Shown here: piece after piece, positions 1 through 7,730 of the stretch
Position numbering within the stretch: position 1 is the first letter of the stretch
Layout: the number at the start of each line of letters is the position of its first letter
NCBI RefSeq assembly: GCF_027359925.1
Contig: NZ_CP114767.1
Span: forward strand, 496,001-560,000
Length of the DNA stretch: 64,000 nt
From: Hymenobacter canadensis
GTDB taxonomy: Bacteria; Bacteroidota; Bacteroidia; Cytophagales; Hymenobacteraceae
Direction: 5' to 3'
The notes under the pieces: generated by a model
Database searches by the model: none
The model's input: only the letters and a program-made list of their open reading frames with translations
Told to the model about the DNA's origin: nothing
Translations under genes and position numbers: made by a program

Positions 1-260
1 TTCAGGGCCTGAAACGAGAACAGCGACGAGGCGCAGGTGATGATGCCCGCTGCAATCAGAAACAGCCAGGTGCGGCGGTCAATCTGAGCTACCTGCGGCA
101 AATGGCCCTGCCAGGCCACTACGCCCCACGCCACACCCACAATCAGCACCGACTGGATGGCAAAGGCTACGCTGGACTCGATATTCTTGACGCCTACCTT
201 GGAGAGCGTAACTACCACCGCTGCCGACAGCGCCGCCATCAACGAAAAAACTATCCACAT
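1..260 (-). CDS. EamA/DMT-family transporter, N-terminal part (runs off the window)
   Basis: The reverse strand reads from an ATG at 260 into an uninterrupted hydrophobic frame that leaves the window at base 1, so only about 86 residues are visible. It begins MWIVFSLMAALSAAVV, followed by LSKVGVKNIES, a second hydrophobic segment around VAFAIQSVLIVGVAW, and a third beginning RRTWLFLIAAGI. This start, the first helices and the KxGVKN-like loop are typical of EamA/drug-metabolite transporters, which are usually about 140 or 290 residues with 5 or 10 helices. The substrate cannot be inferred. The upstream DNA is A/T-rich but shows no clear promoter. Confidence 0.7.
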   Translation of the reverse strand, partial: MWIVFSLMAALSAAVVVTLSKVGVKNIESSVAFAIQSVLIVGVAWGVVAWQGHLPQVAQIDRRTWLFLIAAGIITCASSLFSFQAL

Positions 261-416
261 ACACGAGAAAAAAAAGGAGGGCTATCTGGTAACGTACGCA
301 GCCGGGCCGGCTTTTGATGGCATAACACCACCAAAAGCCTTGTGCAACAGGCTATATAGGCCGTGTAGCATCCTCCACTATCTTGTGTCTAGGTACCATC
401 CACGCTATCTGCCACT

Positions 417-1400
417 ATGAAATGGGTCGCAATGAAGTTGTTATTACTGGCGGTCTGCCTGAGCTTACCGGCCCTGCCGATACCCGCCCAGACCGGCCGC
501 GCCAACGCCAGGCTACCCCGGGTTCCGGAACCGCCGGGCACCATCCGTCTGGCCGAAAATCTGTTCGTGGATGAGTCGGAAATGGACAACCTGCACTGGC
601 TGGAATACCTGCAGCGCATCCGGCTGGATTCCTCCACCGCCTTCTACCGTAGCCAACTGCCCGATTCTGCACTGTGGGTGGGACTCACGGCTGCACCTCC
701 GGCCGGGGCTGCCAGCGGCCCCAGCACCGAGTATTATTTCCACTACCCGGAACTGCGCTATTGCCCGGCCGTGGGCATCAGCTACGAGCAGGCCACGGCC
801 TATTGCCGGTGGCGCAGCACCCTCGTCAACGAGTCGATGCGGCAGGGGCCGGAGTTTCGCAAAAAGCACCCCGAACTGCGCGACTACGACGTGACGGTGG
901 AGTACCGCCTGCCCACCGAAGCCGAGTGGCAGCAGGCGGCTTTCGGGACGCTCGGTAGCGGCCCGGCGCCGGCCGGCTTGGTGCCGCTGAAGTCCGCCGG
1001 TAAGCCGCGCCCGGTTGCGCTCCGCCAGCAGGCCCTGGTTGCGGCCTGCCTCACCGCCCAAGCCCTGCCAGCGGCGCAGGTGCTCTACAAACTGCCCTAT
1101 AACCTCCGCGAAGACTACTACGTGGCCGAAACCGGCCGCGCCTTCGAGTGCCTGCCTCCCTCCGGCCAGCCAGGCCTGGAGTACGTGTACGTGAACCCGG
1201 CCAACTACCTGGGCCTCTACAACATCATCGGCAACGCCGCCGAAATGACGGCAGCGAAAGGCGTGGCAAAAGGTGGCTCGTTCAAAAGCTCCGTCCTGGA
1301 CCTGAAGCCCGAGGCGCAGCAGCGCTACCAGGGCCCGCAGAGCTGGCTGGGTTTCCGCTGCGTAGCCACCGTGCGGCTGGTGCGGCGGGTGGGGGAGTAA
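417..1400 (+). CDS. Secreted SUMF1/FGE-sulfatase-domain protein
   Basis: A 327-residue protein with an N-terminal signal peptide; the second Met (position 432) gives the cleaner signal MKLLLLAVCLSLPALP and may be the real start. The body carries SUMF1/EgtB/PvdO-type landmarks: EQATAYCRW, RLPTEAEW, GNAAEM, KGGSF and WLGFRC. In this superfamily the fold supports formylglycine generation or iron-dependent chemistry, but many Bacteroidota members, including the gliding-motility GldJ/GldK group, are non-catalytic structural proteins. The long insert between RLPTEAEW and GNAAEM resembles that group. I do not see the paired active-site cysteines of true FGE, so a structural or envelope role is more likely. 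It stands alone between divergent genes. Confidence 0.75.
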   Translation: MKWVAMKLLLLAVCLSLPALPIPAQTGRANARLPRVPEPPGTIRLAENLFVDESEMDNLHWLEYLQRIRLDSSTAFYRSQLPDSALWVGLTAAPPAGAASGPSTEYYFHYPELRYCPAVGISYEQATAYCRWRSTLVNESMRQGPEFRKKHPELRDYDVTVEYRLPTEAEWQQAAFGTLGSGPAPAGLVPLKSAGKPRPVALRQQALVAACLTAQALPAAQVLYKLPYNLREDYYVAETGRAFECLPPSGQPGLEYVYVNPANYLGLYNIIGNAAEMTAAKGVAKGGSFKSSVLDLKPEAQQRYQGPQSWLGFRCVATVRLVRRVGE

Positions 1401-1528
1401 AATTGGTAGTAGTCTGAAATTACGGCCAATTCTGTCCGGGCCATTGAGGGTATTGGTCAACACTATGTTGAGCTAACAATCGAGTGACAATAACCTGGCA
1501 AACGCCTAAGGTTCCTGTTCTATAGCGC

Positions 1529-2380
1529 TCAATCGCCCCCACAGCCCCCGCCGCAACCACCGCAGCCTGAGTCTCCCCCGCAACCAGAGTCGCTGCCGCA
1601 CCCGGAGCCGCCAGAACCATCACTATCGGCGCCATCGGCATGGCTGTCGAAGTGGTGGCCGCAGTCGTGCCAGGAGTCGATGCCGTCGCTGCTACCCGAC
1701 CAATCGGCTCCGCTGGTTTGCTCTTGCTCGCGCTGGGCCCGATATAGTTCTTGGTCAAGCACGTGGCCATCGGGCGACTGAAACGTGGGCAGCAGAAACA
1801 GCACTCCCCCAAGTTGAGCAGCCAGCGCCGTGGCGGCAACGGCATCCTGCAAGGTTAACTGGCCCAAAGTCGTGTCGTAGCCGATAATCTTGCTTTCCAG
1901 CTTATGACGCAGCGTGGTACCGGCTGGCGTTAGGTGCCAAATCCCCAGCGCCCAGCGCCACCAGCTGAGCTTGTACAGACCGACTAAGGGCCGATGCTGG
2001 CGCACTAGCTTCCCAAACTGCCCCGCCGACTGCGCCGCCCGAAAAGCTAGCTTTACGAAATGCTTGAGCAGTATTTCAGGCAATGAATTCTGCGTAAATG
2101 GGCGTAGCAGCAGCGCTTCATAAGGGCGGGGTTGGTAATCTATAAAGGTGGGGCCGAGCCGTAGGTAACTGCTGTAGCTAATCGGGTCGGAGGGGTGGGG
2201 CTGCACGGCGCGGTTTTCCAGTACCAGCACTTGCCGGCGCAGCAGTTCCAAAAACGTGAGTCGTAGCTGTTGCCGCAGTGACGGGTTGGCGTCAGCCAGT
2301 AGCAGCAACAGTTCCGTAGGCCGGGCGTCGATCAGGAAGTTATCTACTTGTTGCGGTTGCGAAAGCGCCGGAGTGGCCAT
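1529..2380 (-). CDS. TIGR04222-like membrane protein with Cys/Gly-rich C-terminal tail
   Basis: About 283 residues from the ATG at 2380, which lies inside the end of the upstream gene (37-nt overlap), suggesting translational coupling. The frame stays open to 2461, but the earlier residues are unlikely to be translated. The N-terminal half begins with VDNFLIDARPTELLLLLAD and is mostly helical. The last 50 residues change abruptly to a His/Asp/Ser-rich stretch (WHDCGHHFDSHADG) and then a Gly-Cys tail with five Cys, ending CGGCGGGCGGD. This architecture resembles TIGR04222-domain membrane proteins, whose function is unknown. The tail suggests metal binding or disulfide anchoring. It pairs with a glycine-rich-domain protein just upstream. 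Confidence 0.6.
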   Translation of the reverse strand: MATPALSQPQQVDNFLIDARPTELLLLLADANPSLRQQLRLTFLELLRRQVLVLENRAVQPHPSDPISYSSYLRLGPTFIDYQPRPYEALLLRPFTQNSLPEILLKHFVKLAFRAAQSAGQFGKLVRQHRPLVGLYKLSWWRWALGIWHLTPAGTTLRHKLESKIIGYDTTLGQLTLQDAVAATALAAQLGGVLFLLPTFQSPDGHVLDQELYRAQREQEQTSGADWSGSSDGIDSWHDCGHHFDSHADGADSDGSGGSGCGSDSGCGGDSGCGGCGGGCGGD

Positions 2381-2862
2381 AACTGGGGAAGTAGCCAATG
2401 GGTAGATAAGTTGACGCGTTGAAAATGAGCTGGCCGAAAACGAACGGCGGGCGGCGGCCACAGGTCGGGCGGCGGCGCTTGCCCGAACACGGCGGTGTAG
2501 TGGGTGAGTGTGCGGCCATACCAGTCGTCGAACTTGGCGTGCTCCTGGCTGCCGCCGCGTGTGGGGCCGTGGTGAATGGGTTGGCTTATCGTATGCTGGC
2601 AGAAATCAACCCAGTAAGAGCGGGTATACAGCAAGTGCAGGTGCCAGACCTGGTCTACTTCGTCGGAAGGCGTGAGCGGCTGCTGGGTGACGCAGAGCAG
2701 AAAAATAAAGCGCTTATACTCCAGCACGGCCCGCAGGCAGAAGGGCAAGCTCCATCCATTTTCGCGGGCTAGCCGATCAGTAAAGGAAAACGCGGCGGCC
2801 GTGTCATCCAGCTCAAACCGCTGAATTTTGTCCCACAACTCAGGCTGGAAGGCTGGTGTCAC
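2344..2862 (-). CDS. Glycine-rich-domain (GRDP-like) protein
   Basis: The core motif DEVDQVWHLHLLYTRSY followed by WVDFC, HHGPTRGG and FDDWYGRTL matches the conserved block of glycine-rich-domain-containing proteins (GRDP/PF07173 type), a family without an established biochemical function in bacteria. The frame is open up to an ATG at 2952 (202 residues). However, an exact Bacteroidota -7 box on this strand (TACATTTG, 2943 to 2936) sits inside that extension, so I place the start at the GTG at 2862, giving VTPAFQPELWDKIQ and 172 residues. Conserved His and Cys residues could bind metal. It overlaps the TIGR04222-like gene and is likely co-transcribed with it. Confidence 0.6.
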   Translation of the reverse strand: MTPAFQPELWDKIQRFELDDTAAAFSFTDRLARENGWSLPFCLRAVLEYKRFIFLLCVTQQPLTPSDEVDQVWHLHLLYTRSYWVDFCQHTISQPIHHGPTRGGSQEHAKFDDWYGRTLTHYTAVFGQAPPPDLWPPPAVRFRPAHFQRVNLSTHWLLPQLWPLRRFRNRNK

Positions 2863-2935
2863 GGAATGCGCGAAGTAGACAGAAGTAGGCAACGGCAATT
2901 CACACTGCCAACCACGGAAACGGCGGCGGCAAAAG

Positions 2936-2943
2936 CAAATGTA
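2936..2943 (-). promoter_or_regulatory. Bacteroidota -7 box for the GRDP-like gene
   Basis: The minus strand reads TACATTTG, an exact match to TAnnTTTG. A T-rich TTTTCG lies about 19 nt upstream (2961-2966), a partial -33 element. Transcription would start near 2930, downstream of the ATG at 2952, which favours the GTG start at 2862. Confidence 0.5.
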
Positions 2944-3005
2944 AGGCAACAACGTTGAGGCGAAAAGGTGATTTTCACTGGCTTCAAATCGACCTTTCCG
3001 CGCCT

Positions 3006-3013
3006 TATCTTTG
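3006..3013 (+). promoter_or_regulatory. Bacteroidota -7 box for topoisomerase III
   Basis: TATCTTTG matches TAnnTTTG exactly, divergent from the promoter at 2936-2943. A start near 3018 would exclude the ATG at 2968 and supports the TTG at 3076 as the real initiation codon. Confidence 0.5.
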
Positions 3014-3075
3014 TTGATTCCTGGCTGGCTTCCACCTCTGCGAAATCAGCGTTTAAATCAGCAACCTCTGCGAAT

Positions 3076-5625
3076 TTGAAAGTCTGCATTGCCGAAAAGC
3101 CCAGCGTGGCCCGTGAAATTGCCAGCGTGCTGGGCGCCGACCGGCGCATGGACGGCTACTACGAGGGCAACGGCTACCAGGTAACCTGGACGTTTGGGCA
3201 CTTCTGCCAGCTGCGCGAGCCCGAGGACTACCGCCCCGAGTGGAAGCGCTGGAGCATCCATGACCTGCCCATGGTGCCCGAGCAGTTCGGCATCAAGCTC
3301 ATGCGCCGCGACGACGGCGTGGTGCGCCAGTTCAACGTCATCAAAAACCTGCTGGCCAATGCCGAGGAGGTGATAAACTGCGGCGATGCCGGCCAGGAGG
3401 GCGAAGTCATTCAGCGCTGGGTGCTGATGGAAGCCAAGTACCGCAAGCCCTTCAAGCGCCTCTGGATTTCCTCGCTCACCGAAGAAGCCATCCGTCAGGG
3501 CTTCCAGAACCTGCGCGACGGCTCGGAGTTCGACAACCTCTACCAGGCCGGCAAAAGCCGCGCCGCCGGCGACTGGCTGCTGGGCCTGAACGCCACCCGC
3601 CTGTTCACGCTCAAGTACGCGCCCGGCCAGCGGCAGGTGCTCAGCATCGGGCGCGTGCAGACGCCCACGCTGGCGCTGCTCGTCGACAGGTACCACGAAA
3701 TCCAGAACTTCCGGCCTGAGCCGTATTGGGTGCTGCGCACCGAGTACCGCGGTACGATGTTCAGCCACGTGGCCGTGCTGAAAAAGGGCAAAGACGACGA
3801 CGAACCCGACGAAAAAGCCCGCCTGAAAGCCCGCGGCTACTTCGTGACGCAGGAAGAAGCCGACGCCGCCCTGGCCCAGGTGACCGGCCAGCCGCTGACG
3901 GTGACCAACGTGGAAATCAAGAAGGCGCTGGAGAGCCCGCCGGCGCTGTTCGACCTGACCGCGCTGCAGGTGCAATGCAACAACCAGCTGGGCCTTTCGG
4001 CCGAAGACACGCTCAAGACGGTGCAGGGCCTCTACGAAAAGAAAGTGGTGAGCTACCCACGCGTGGACACCACCTTCCTGCCCGACGACCAGTACCCCAA
4101 AATTGCGGGTATCATGCGCGGGCTGGGTGGCGCGCACGGCGCGCTGGCCGCGCCGCTGCTGGCGGCCGGCAAAATCCGCAAAAGCACCAAGGTCTTCAAC
4201 AACAACAAAGTCACCGACCACCACGCCATCATTCCGACCGGGGCCAGCGCTAACAGCCTGCACGGCACAGAAAGCAGCGTCTACGACATCATCGTGCGCC
4301 GCTTCCTGGCCGCGTTTTACCCCGACTGCGAAGTGTCGAACACCACCGTGACGGCCGATGTGGCCGGGCGCACGTTTCGTGTCCGGGGCCGCCAGATTCT
4401 CAGTCCAGGCTGGCGCGAGGTGTACGGCGACCCGGAAAAGCAGCAGGCGCCCTCGGCCCCGAAAGCAGCCGGCGAAGGCGACGACGATGTGGTGAATACC
4501 GTGCTGCCCAGCTTCGTGAAAGACGAAACCGGCCCGCACAAGCCCCGCCTCGACGCCAAAATGACCCAACCGCCGCGCGACTACACCGAGGCCATGCTGC
4601 TGCGCGGCATGGAAACCGCCGGCCGCAACGTCGACGACGAGGAGCTGCGCCAGGCCATGAAGGAAAACGGTATCGGCCGCCCTTCTACCCGCGCCGCCAT
4701 CATCGAAACGCTGTTCAAGCGCGGCTACATCCGGCGCGACAAAAAGAAGATTGTGCCCACGCCCACCGGTGTCGAGCTGATTGGCCTGATCCGCAACCCC
4801 ACGCTGAAGTCGGCGGAGCTGACCGGGCAGTGGGAGCGGAAGCTGCGCCAGATTGAAGGCGGCCAGCTGGAATCCAGCCAGTTTCTGGGCGAGCTGCAGC
4901 AGCTGGTGCGCGAGATGGTGCACGAGGTCAAGCAGGACGGCTCAGGCCGCGGCATCAGCATCCACAAGCCTGAGTTGGCCGACCTCACCGGCCAGAAAGC
5001 CGGCGCCACCGCCAAAGCCAGCCCGCCGAAAGCCGCCGCCACGCCGGCCGTGCCGGGGGCGCTGGGTCCGTGCCCGGCCTGCGGCAGCGGCCACGTGCTG
5101 CGCGGCAAGTCGGCGCTGGGATGCTCGCGTTGGAAGGAAGGCTGCCAGTTCCGGCTGCCCACCGAGTTCGAGGGCAAGAAGCTCACCGACAAGCAGGTGG
5201 GCGAGCTGCTGAAAAAGGGCCGCACGCCGGTGATGAAAGGTTTTCTGGACGATGCCGGTCAGAAGTTCGACGCCGCCATCCGCCTCACGCCGGCCCGCAC
5301 GCTGGAGCTGGTGCGCGCCGCCGAAAGCAAGCCCACCACGCCCCAGGACCCCGGCCAGATTCCGTGTCCGGTGTGCCGGCTGGGCCAGATGCTGCGCGGC
5401 AAAAGCGCCTGGGGCTGCTCCCGCTTCCGCGAGGACTGCCAGTTCCGCGTGCCCTTCGAGTGGGGCGGCAAAACCCTCACCGACACCCAGATGAACCAGC
5501 TGCTGCGCAAAGGCAAAACCGGCGTCATCCGCGGGTTTATGTCCGCCAAAACCGGCAAGAACTACGAAGCCATTCTGCAGATCAATCCGGAAGGAAGGAT
5601 AGAGCCGGTATTTGGGCAGAGCTGA
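3076..5625 (+). CDS. topB: DNA topoisomerase III (type IA)
   Basis: Type IA topoisomerase that cuts one DNA strand through a 5'-phosphotyrosine; it relaxes and decatenates DNA. I start at TTG 3076, giving the family-typical LKVCIAEKPSVAREIAS; the frame runs back to an ATG at 2968, but those 36 residues do not look conserved and a promoter lies within them. The TOPRIM acidic site is GDAGQEGEVIQ near residue 104 and the catalytic Tyr is in VVSYPRVDT near residue 327. About 849 residues. The C-terminus holds two tandem four-Cys repeats (CPACGSG...GCSRWKEGCQF and CPVCRLG...GCSRFREDCQF), each followed by a GKxLTDxQ helix, as in topoisomerase C-terminal domains. The stop overlaps the next start by one base. 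Confidence 0.93.
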   Translation: MKVCIAEKPSVAREIASVLGADRRMDGYYEGNGYQVTWTFGHFCQLREPEDYRPEWKRWSIHDLPMVPEQFGIKLMRRDDGVVRQFNVIKNLLANAEEVINCGDAGQEGEVIQRWVLMEAKYRKPFKRLWISSLTEEAIRQGFQNLRDGSEFDNLYQAGKSRAAGDWLLGLNATRLFTLKYAPGQRQVLSIGRVQTPTLALLVDRYHEIQNFRPEPYWVLRTEYRGTMFSHVAVLKKGKDDDEPDEKARLKARGYFVTQEEADAALAQVTGQPLTVTNVEIKKALESPPALFDLTALQVQCNNQLGLSAEDTLKTVQGLYEKKVVSYPRVDTTFLPDDQYPKIAGIMRGLGGAHGALAAPLLAAGKIRKSTKVFNNNKVTDHHAIIPTGASANSLHGTESSVYDIIVRRFLAAFYPDCEVSNTTVTADVAGRTFRVRGRQILSPGWREVYGDPEKQQAPSAPKAAGEGDDDVVNTVLPSFVKDETGPHKPRLDAKMTQPPRDYTEAMLLRGMETAGRNVDDEELRQAMKENGIGRPSTRAAIIETLFKRGYIRRDKKKIVPTPTGVELIGLIRNPTLKSAELTGQWERKLRQIEGGQLESSQFLGELQQLVREMVHEVKQDGSGRGISIHKPELADLTGQKAGATAKASPPKAAATPAVPGALGPCPACGSGHVLRGKSALGCSRWKEGCQFRLPTEFEGKKLTDKQVGELLKKGRTPVMKGFLDDAGQKFDAAIRLTPARTLELVRAAESKPTTPQDPGQIPCPVCRLGQMLRGKSAWGCSRFREDCQFRVPFEWGGKTLTDTQMNQLLRKGKTGVIRGFMSAKTGKNYEAILQINPEGRIEPVFGQS

Positions 5626-6596
5626 TGAGTTACTTTCTATGGTTCGTATGGGGATTGTTAACTGCCCAAACCGGACAGCCTGCTTCGTCGCGAGCGGTAC
5701 CCAGTGCTATTGATGCGGTGGCAACTGCTAGGCAGGTTGAGCAACTGCTACAAACTGTTGATTCAACTTATATACAGTTTAAGGTTGATTCATTGCTGCG
5801 CTTTACAGATAAGCGGGTGCAGCATCAGTACTGGCAAGCGGGGGTGAAGGCTTGGGAGAAGGCTGATTTTGATGGTAATGGCCGAACTGACCTGCTGGTT
5901 ACGGGGAGCTATTCCGATGACGGCAGTAAGGTTTTGTGTTTGCTGGATCTGGGCAACGGAAAGTTGGTAATTGAGCCATTTGACCGTCAGTTTTATAGAA
6001 GCTGCCCAATAGTGCGGGTCGAATACCAGAGACAGCAGCCCTTGCTAAGGTATCAGGACTACGCGCCCTCAATTCTGGAAATAGATAGCCTTGATGGCAA
6101 AGAGGATTTCCTACTTACCTATAAGTTTGGCGGCTTTGTGGAATACAATCCGCAGTCCGCAGCTACAGCAGCATGGGATAGTATTACCTATCGTTCTGAG
6201 TTTGCTTACGACGAGTACGAGGAGTTTAAGCTAGTGCTGGATGCTAATGGCAGGGCCACATATCATTCCCGAAGCTGGCCGGTGCTGCAGAAAAGGAAGA
6301 AACGCTATGAAGCAATAACTACTCAGGTTACGGCTGGTACCCTAGACAGTATCAGCGCCCTTATAGCCTACATCGCCCCAGCTAAGTTGAAAAGTGAATA
6401 TGTGGTACGGATGAACCATGTGCCTTATACTGAACTTACCATCGCCCAGCATAAAGCGCCAAAAATAAAGCTGCTTGATGTGGGAGAACAGGGTGCTTTC
6501 GGCTTAGTAAGGCTATATGAATTGCTACGTCAGCTTCGCAGAAACCAGTCATGGCTAGCTATATATCCAGTATCCAAAAAGCGGCCTGCCAAGTAA
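5625..6596 (+). CDS. Hypothetical secreted protein, first of a tandem paralogous pair
   Basis: Starts at the ATG sharing one base with the topB stop (TGATG). The frame stays open upstream because it shadows topB, but residues before MSYFLWFVWGLLTAQT are not real. A short signal peptide is followed by a 300-residue soluble region with ADFDGNGRTDLLVTG and a matching VLCLLDLGNGKLV, close to a Ca-binding FG-GAP/VCBS-like turn (DxNGxxDLL). Base composition is visibly more A/T-rich than topB. The downstream gene has the same order of motifs (ADFDQNGRPDLLVL, FCVLDMG, VDYNPKPA), so the two are duplicates. No function is recognised. Confidence 0.7.
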   Translation: MSYFLWFVWGLLTAQTGQPASSRAVPSAIDAVATARQVEQLLQTVDSTYIQFKVDSLLRFTDKRVQHQYWQAGVKAWEKADFDGNGRTDLLVTGSYSDDGSKVLCLLDLGNGKLVIEPFDRQFYRSCPIVRVEYQRQQPLLRYQDYAPSILEIDSLDGKEDFLLTYKFGGFVEYNPQSAATAAWDSITYRSEFAYDEYEEFKLVLDANGRATYHSRSWPVLQKRKKRYEAITTQVTAGTLDSISALIAYIAPAKLKSEYVVRMNHVPYTELTIAQHKAPKIKLLDVGEQGAFGLVRLYELLRQLRRNQSWLAIYPVSKKRPAK

Positions 6597-7483
6597 CTCT
6601 TCTGTTGCTGGCGGGCGTGGTCCAGGCTCAATCTCCCAGCCGCATTGCCGCGCTGCAAACCGATGCGCAGGTGCTGGAACTCATCCGGCCGCTGGGATGG
6701 GAATATAAGGAGGCTGTGCTGGGGGATTCCGTCGGGGCAGTATACAGTCCGTACAGATTTACTCGGTTTGCTGTGCGTGGCGGCCAAACGTGGTTCAGGG
6801 CCGACTTCGATCAGAATGGTCGGCCTGATCTGTTGGTGCTGACCCGTAGAAAGGAGATTCCGTTCGTGTTCTGCGTCCTGGATATGGGCCACGACAGCCT
6901 ACGTGTGGTACGCAATTTCTACAACGCCGTGCAGCGCCGCAGCCCGGTTGCACGCGTCATACAGCAGCGCAACCAAGACCTATTGGAATACGCTGATTTC
7001 GCCCGCAGCCGTGGTTCCCGTGGCCAGCTACGGAACCGACGCACGCAGCAACTGGCCTACGTGTCGGGCGGGTTTGTAGACTACAATCCGAAACCAGCTC
7101 AGCACCACATTCAGCGGGTGACATATGAGAGTTATTCTGTGTATCACCAGGCAGTTAAGACGCGAATAGTGGTTGCTGAAGATTCCAGCCACTTCTGGCA
7201 GCGCCGGACCGAAATACGGGACTCTACCAAAGTCACGCATCAGCAGTACCATACGCCACTACATCCCGCGCAACACCAGCAACTATCGGTATTGCTGAAT
7301 TATCTCGACTTCCCCCGGCTGCGAAACGCCTATGATAAAGTGTATCGGAATCATCATCCCCATGTTACGCTCACTGTAGAGTACGATAATGGGCAACGTA
7401 AAATAATCGAGGACCTTAATGGTATGGGCACCACAGGATTAAGACGCTTATATGCTTTACTGTATGAGTTAAGCATGCCCTAA
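6551..7483 (+). CDS. Hypothetical secreted protein, second of a tandem paralogous pair
   Basis: 310 residues, overlapping the previous gene by 46 nt. MASYISSIQKAACQVTLLLLAG leads to a signal-peptidase site after VVQAQ. It repeats the layout of its neighbour: a gated N-terminal region, WFRADFDQNGRPDLLVL, a FCVLDMGHDSL strand, a central FVDYNPKP motif and a C-terminal LLNYLDFPRLRN helix (compare ALIAYIAPAKLKS in the first copy). Both probably sit in the periplasm or outside the cell. The low-GC composition and lack of recognisable relatives suggest a fast-evolving, lineage-restricted family. Confidence 0.68.
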   Translation: MASYISSIQKAACQVTLLLLAGVVQAQSPSRIAALQTDAQVLELIRPLGWEYKEAVLGDSVGAVYSPYRFTRFAVRGGQTWFRADFDQNGRPDLLVLTRRKEIPFVFCVLDMGHDSLRVVRNFYNAVQRRSPVARVIQQRNQDLLEYADFARSRGSRGQLRNRRTQQLAYVSGGFVDYNPKPAQHHIQRVTYESYSVYHQAVKTRIVVAEDSSHFWQRRTEIRDSTKVTHQQYHTPLHPAQHQQLSVLLNYLDFPRLRNAYDKVYRNHHPHVTLTVEYDNGQRKIIEDLNGMGTTGLRRLYALLYELSMP

Positions 7484-7495
7484 TGCTGCCGCACC

Positions 7496-7723
7496 ATGCC
7501 CCTACATCCCGGTAAAACGCTCGTCATCCTGGGTCTGCTGCTGGCCGCTTTCGGCGCTTTTCTGTGGTTGGGCGGCAGCAGTTTGTTAGGATGGTTCGGC
7601 TACCTGCCCGGCGACATCCGCATCAAGCGGCCCGGCTTCTGACTCTACGCACCTATTGTGTCCATGCTGCTGGTGAGTCTGGTACTGAGTATGGTGTTGT
7701 GGCTGTGTCGGAGGTGGGGTGGA
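7496..7723 (+). pseudogene. DUF2905-family small membrane protein interrupted by an in-frame TGA
   Basis: From the ATG at 7496 the frame reads MPLHPGKTLVILGLLLAAFG, then YLPGDIRIKRPGF, and hits TGA at 7640-7642. Directly after the stop the same frame continues LYAPIVSMLLVSLVLSMVLW and LCRRWGG, which is the second helix and basic end of DUF2905. Family members (about 70 residues, two helices around an LPGDIxI(K/E)R loop) normally have Ser or Thr at the stop position, so one change, TCA to TGA, would explain it. The frame also lacks a natural stop at the expected end and runs to 7795 into the convergent gene. Either a recent pseudogene or a sequencing error. Confidence 0.7.
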
Positions 7724-7730
7724 TGCGAAC

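Noticed and set aside
3058..4923. Long minus-strand frame (621 codons) opposite topB
   Set aside because: His/Gln/Val-rich composition typical of an antisense shadow in GC-rich DNA; topB motifs on the plus strand are unambiguous.
7640..7642. Selenocysteine at the DUF2905 TGA
   Set aside because: No SECIS-like structure seen, DUF2905 has no redox Cys at this place, and the family has Ser/Thr there.
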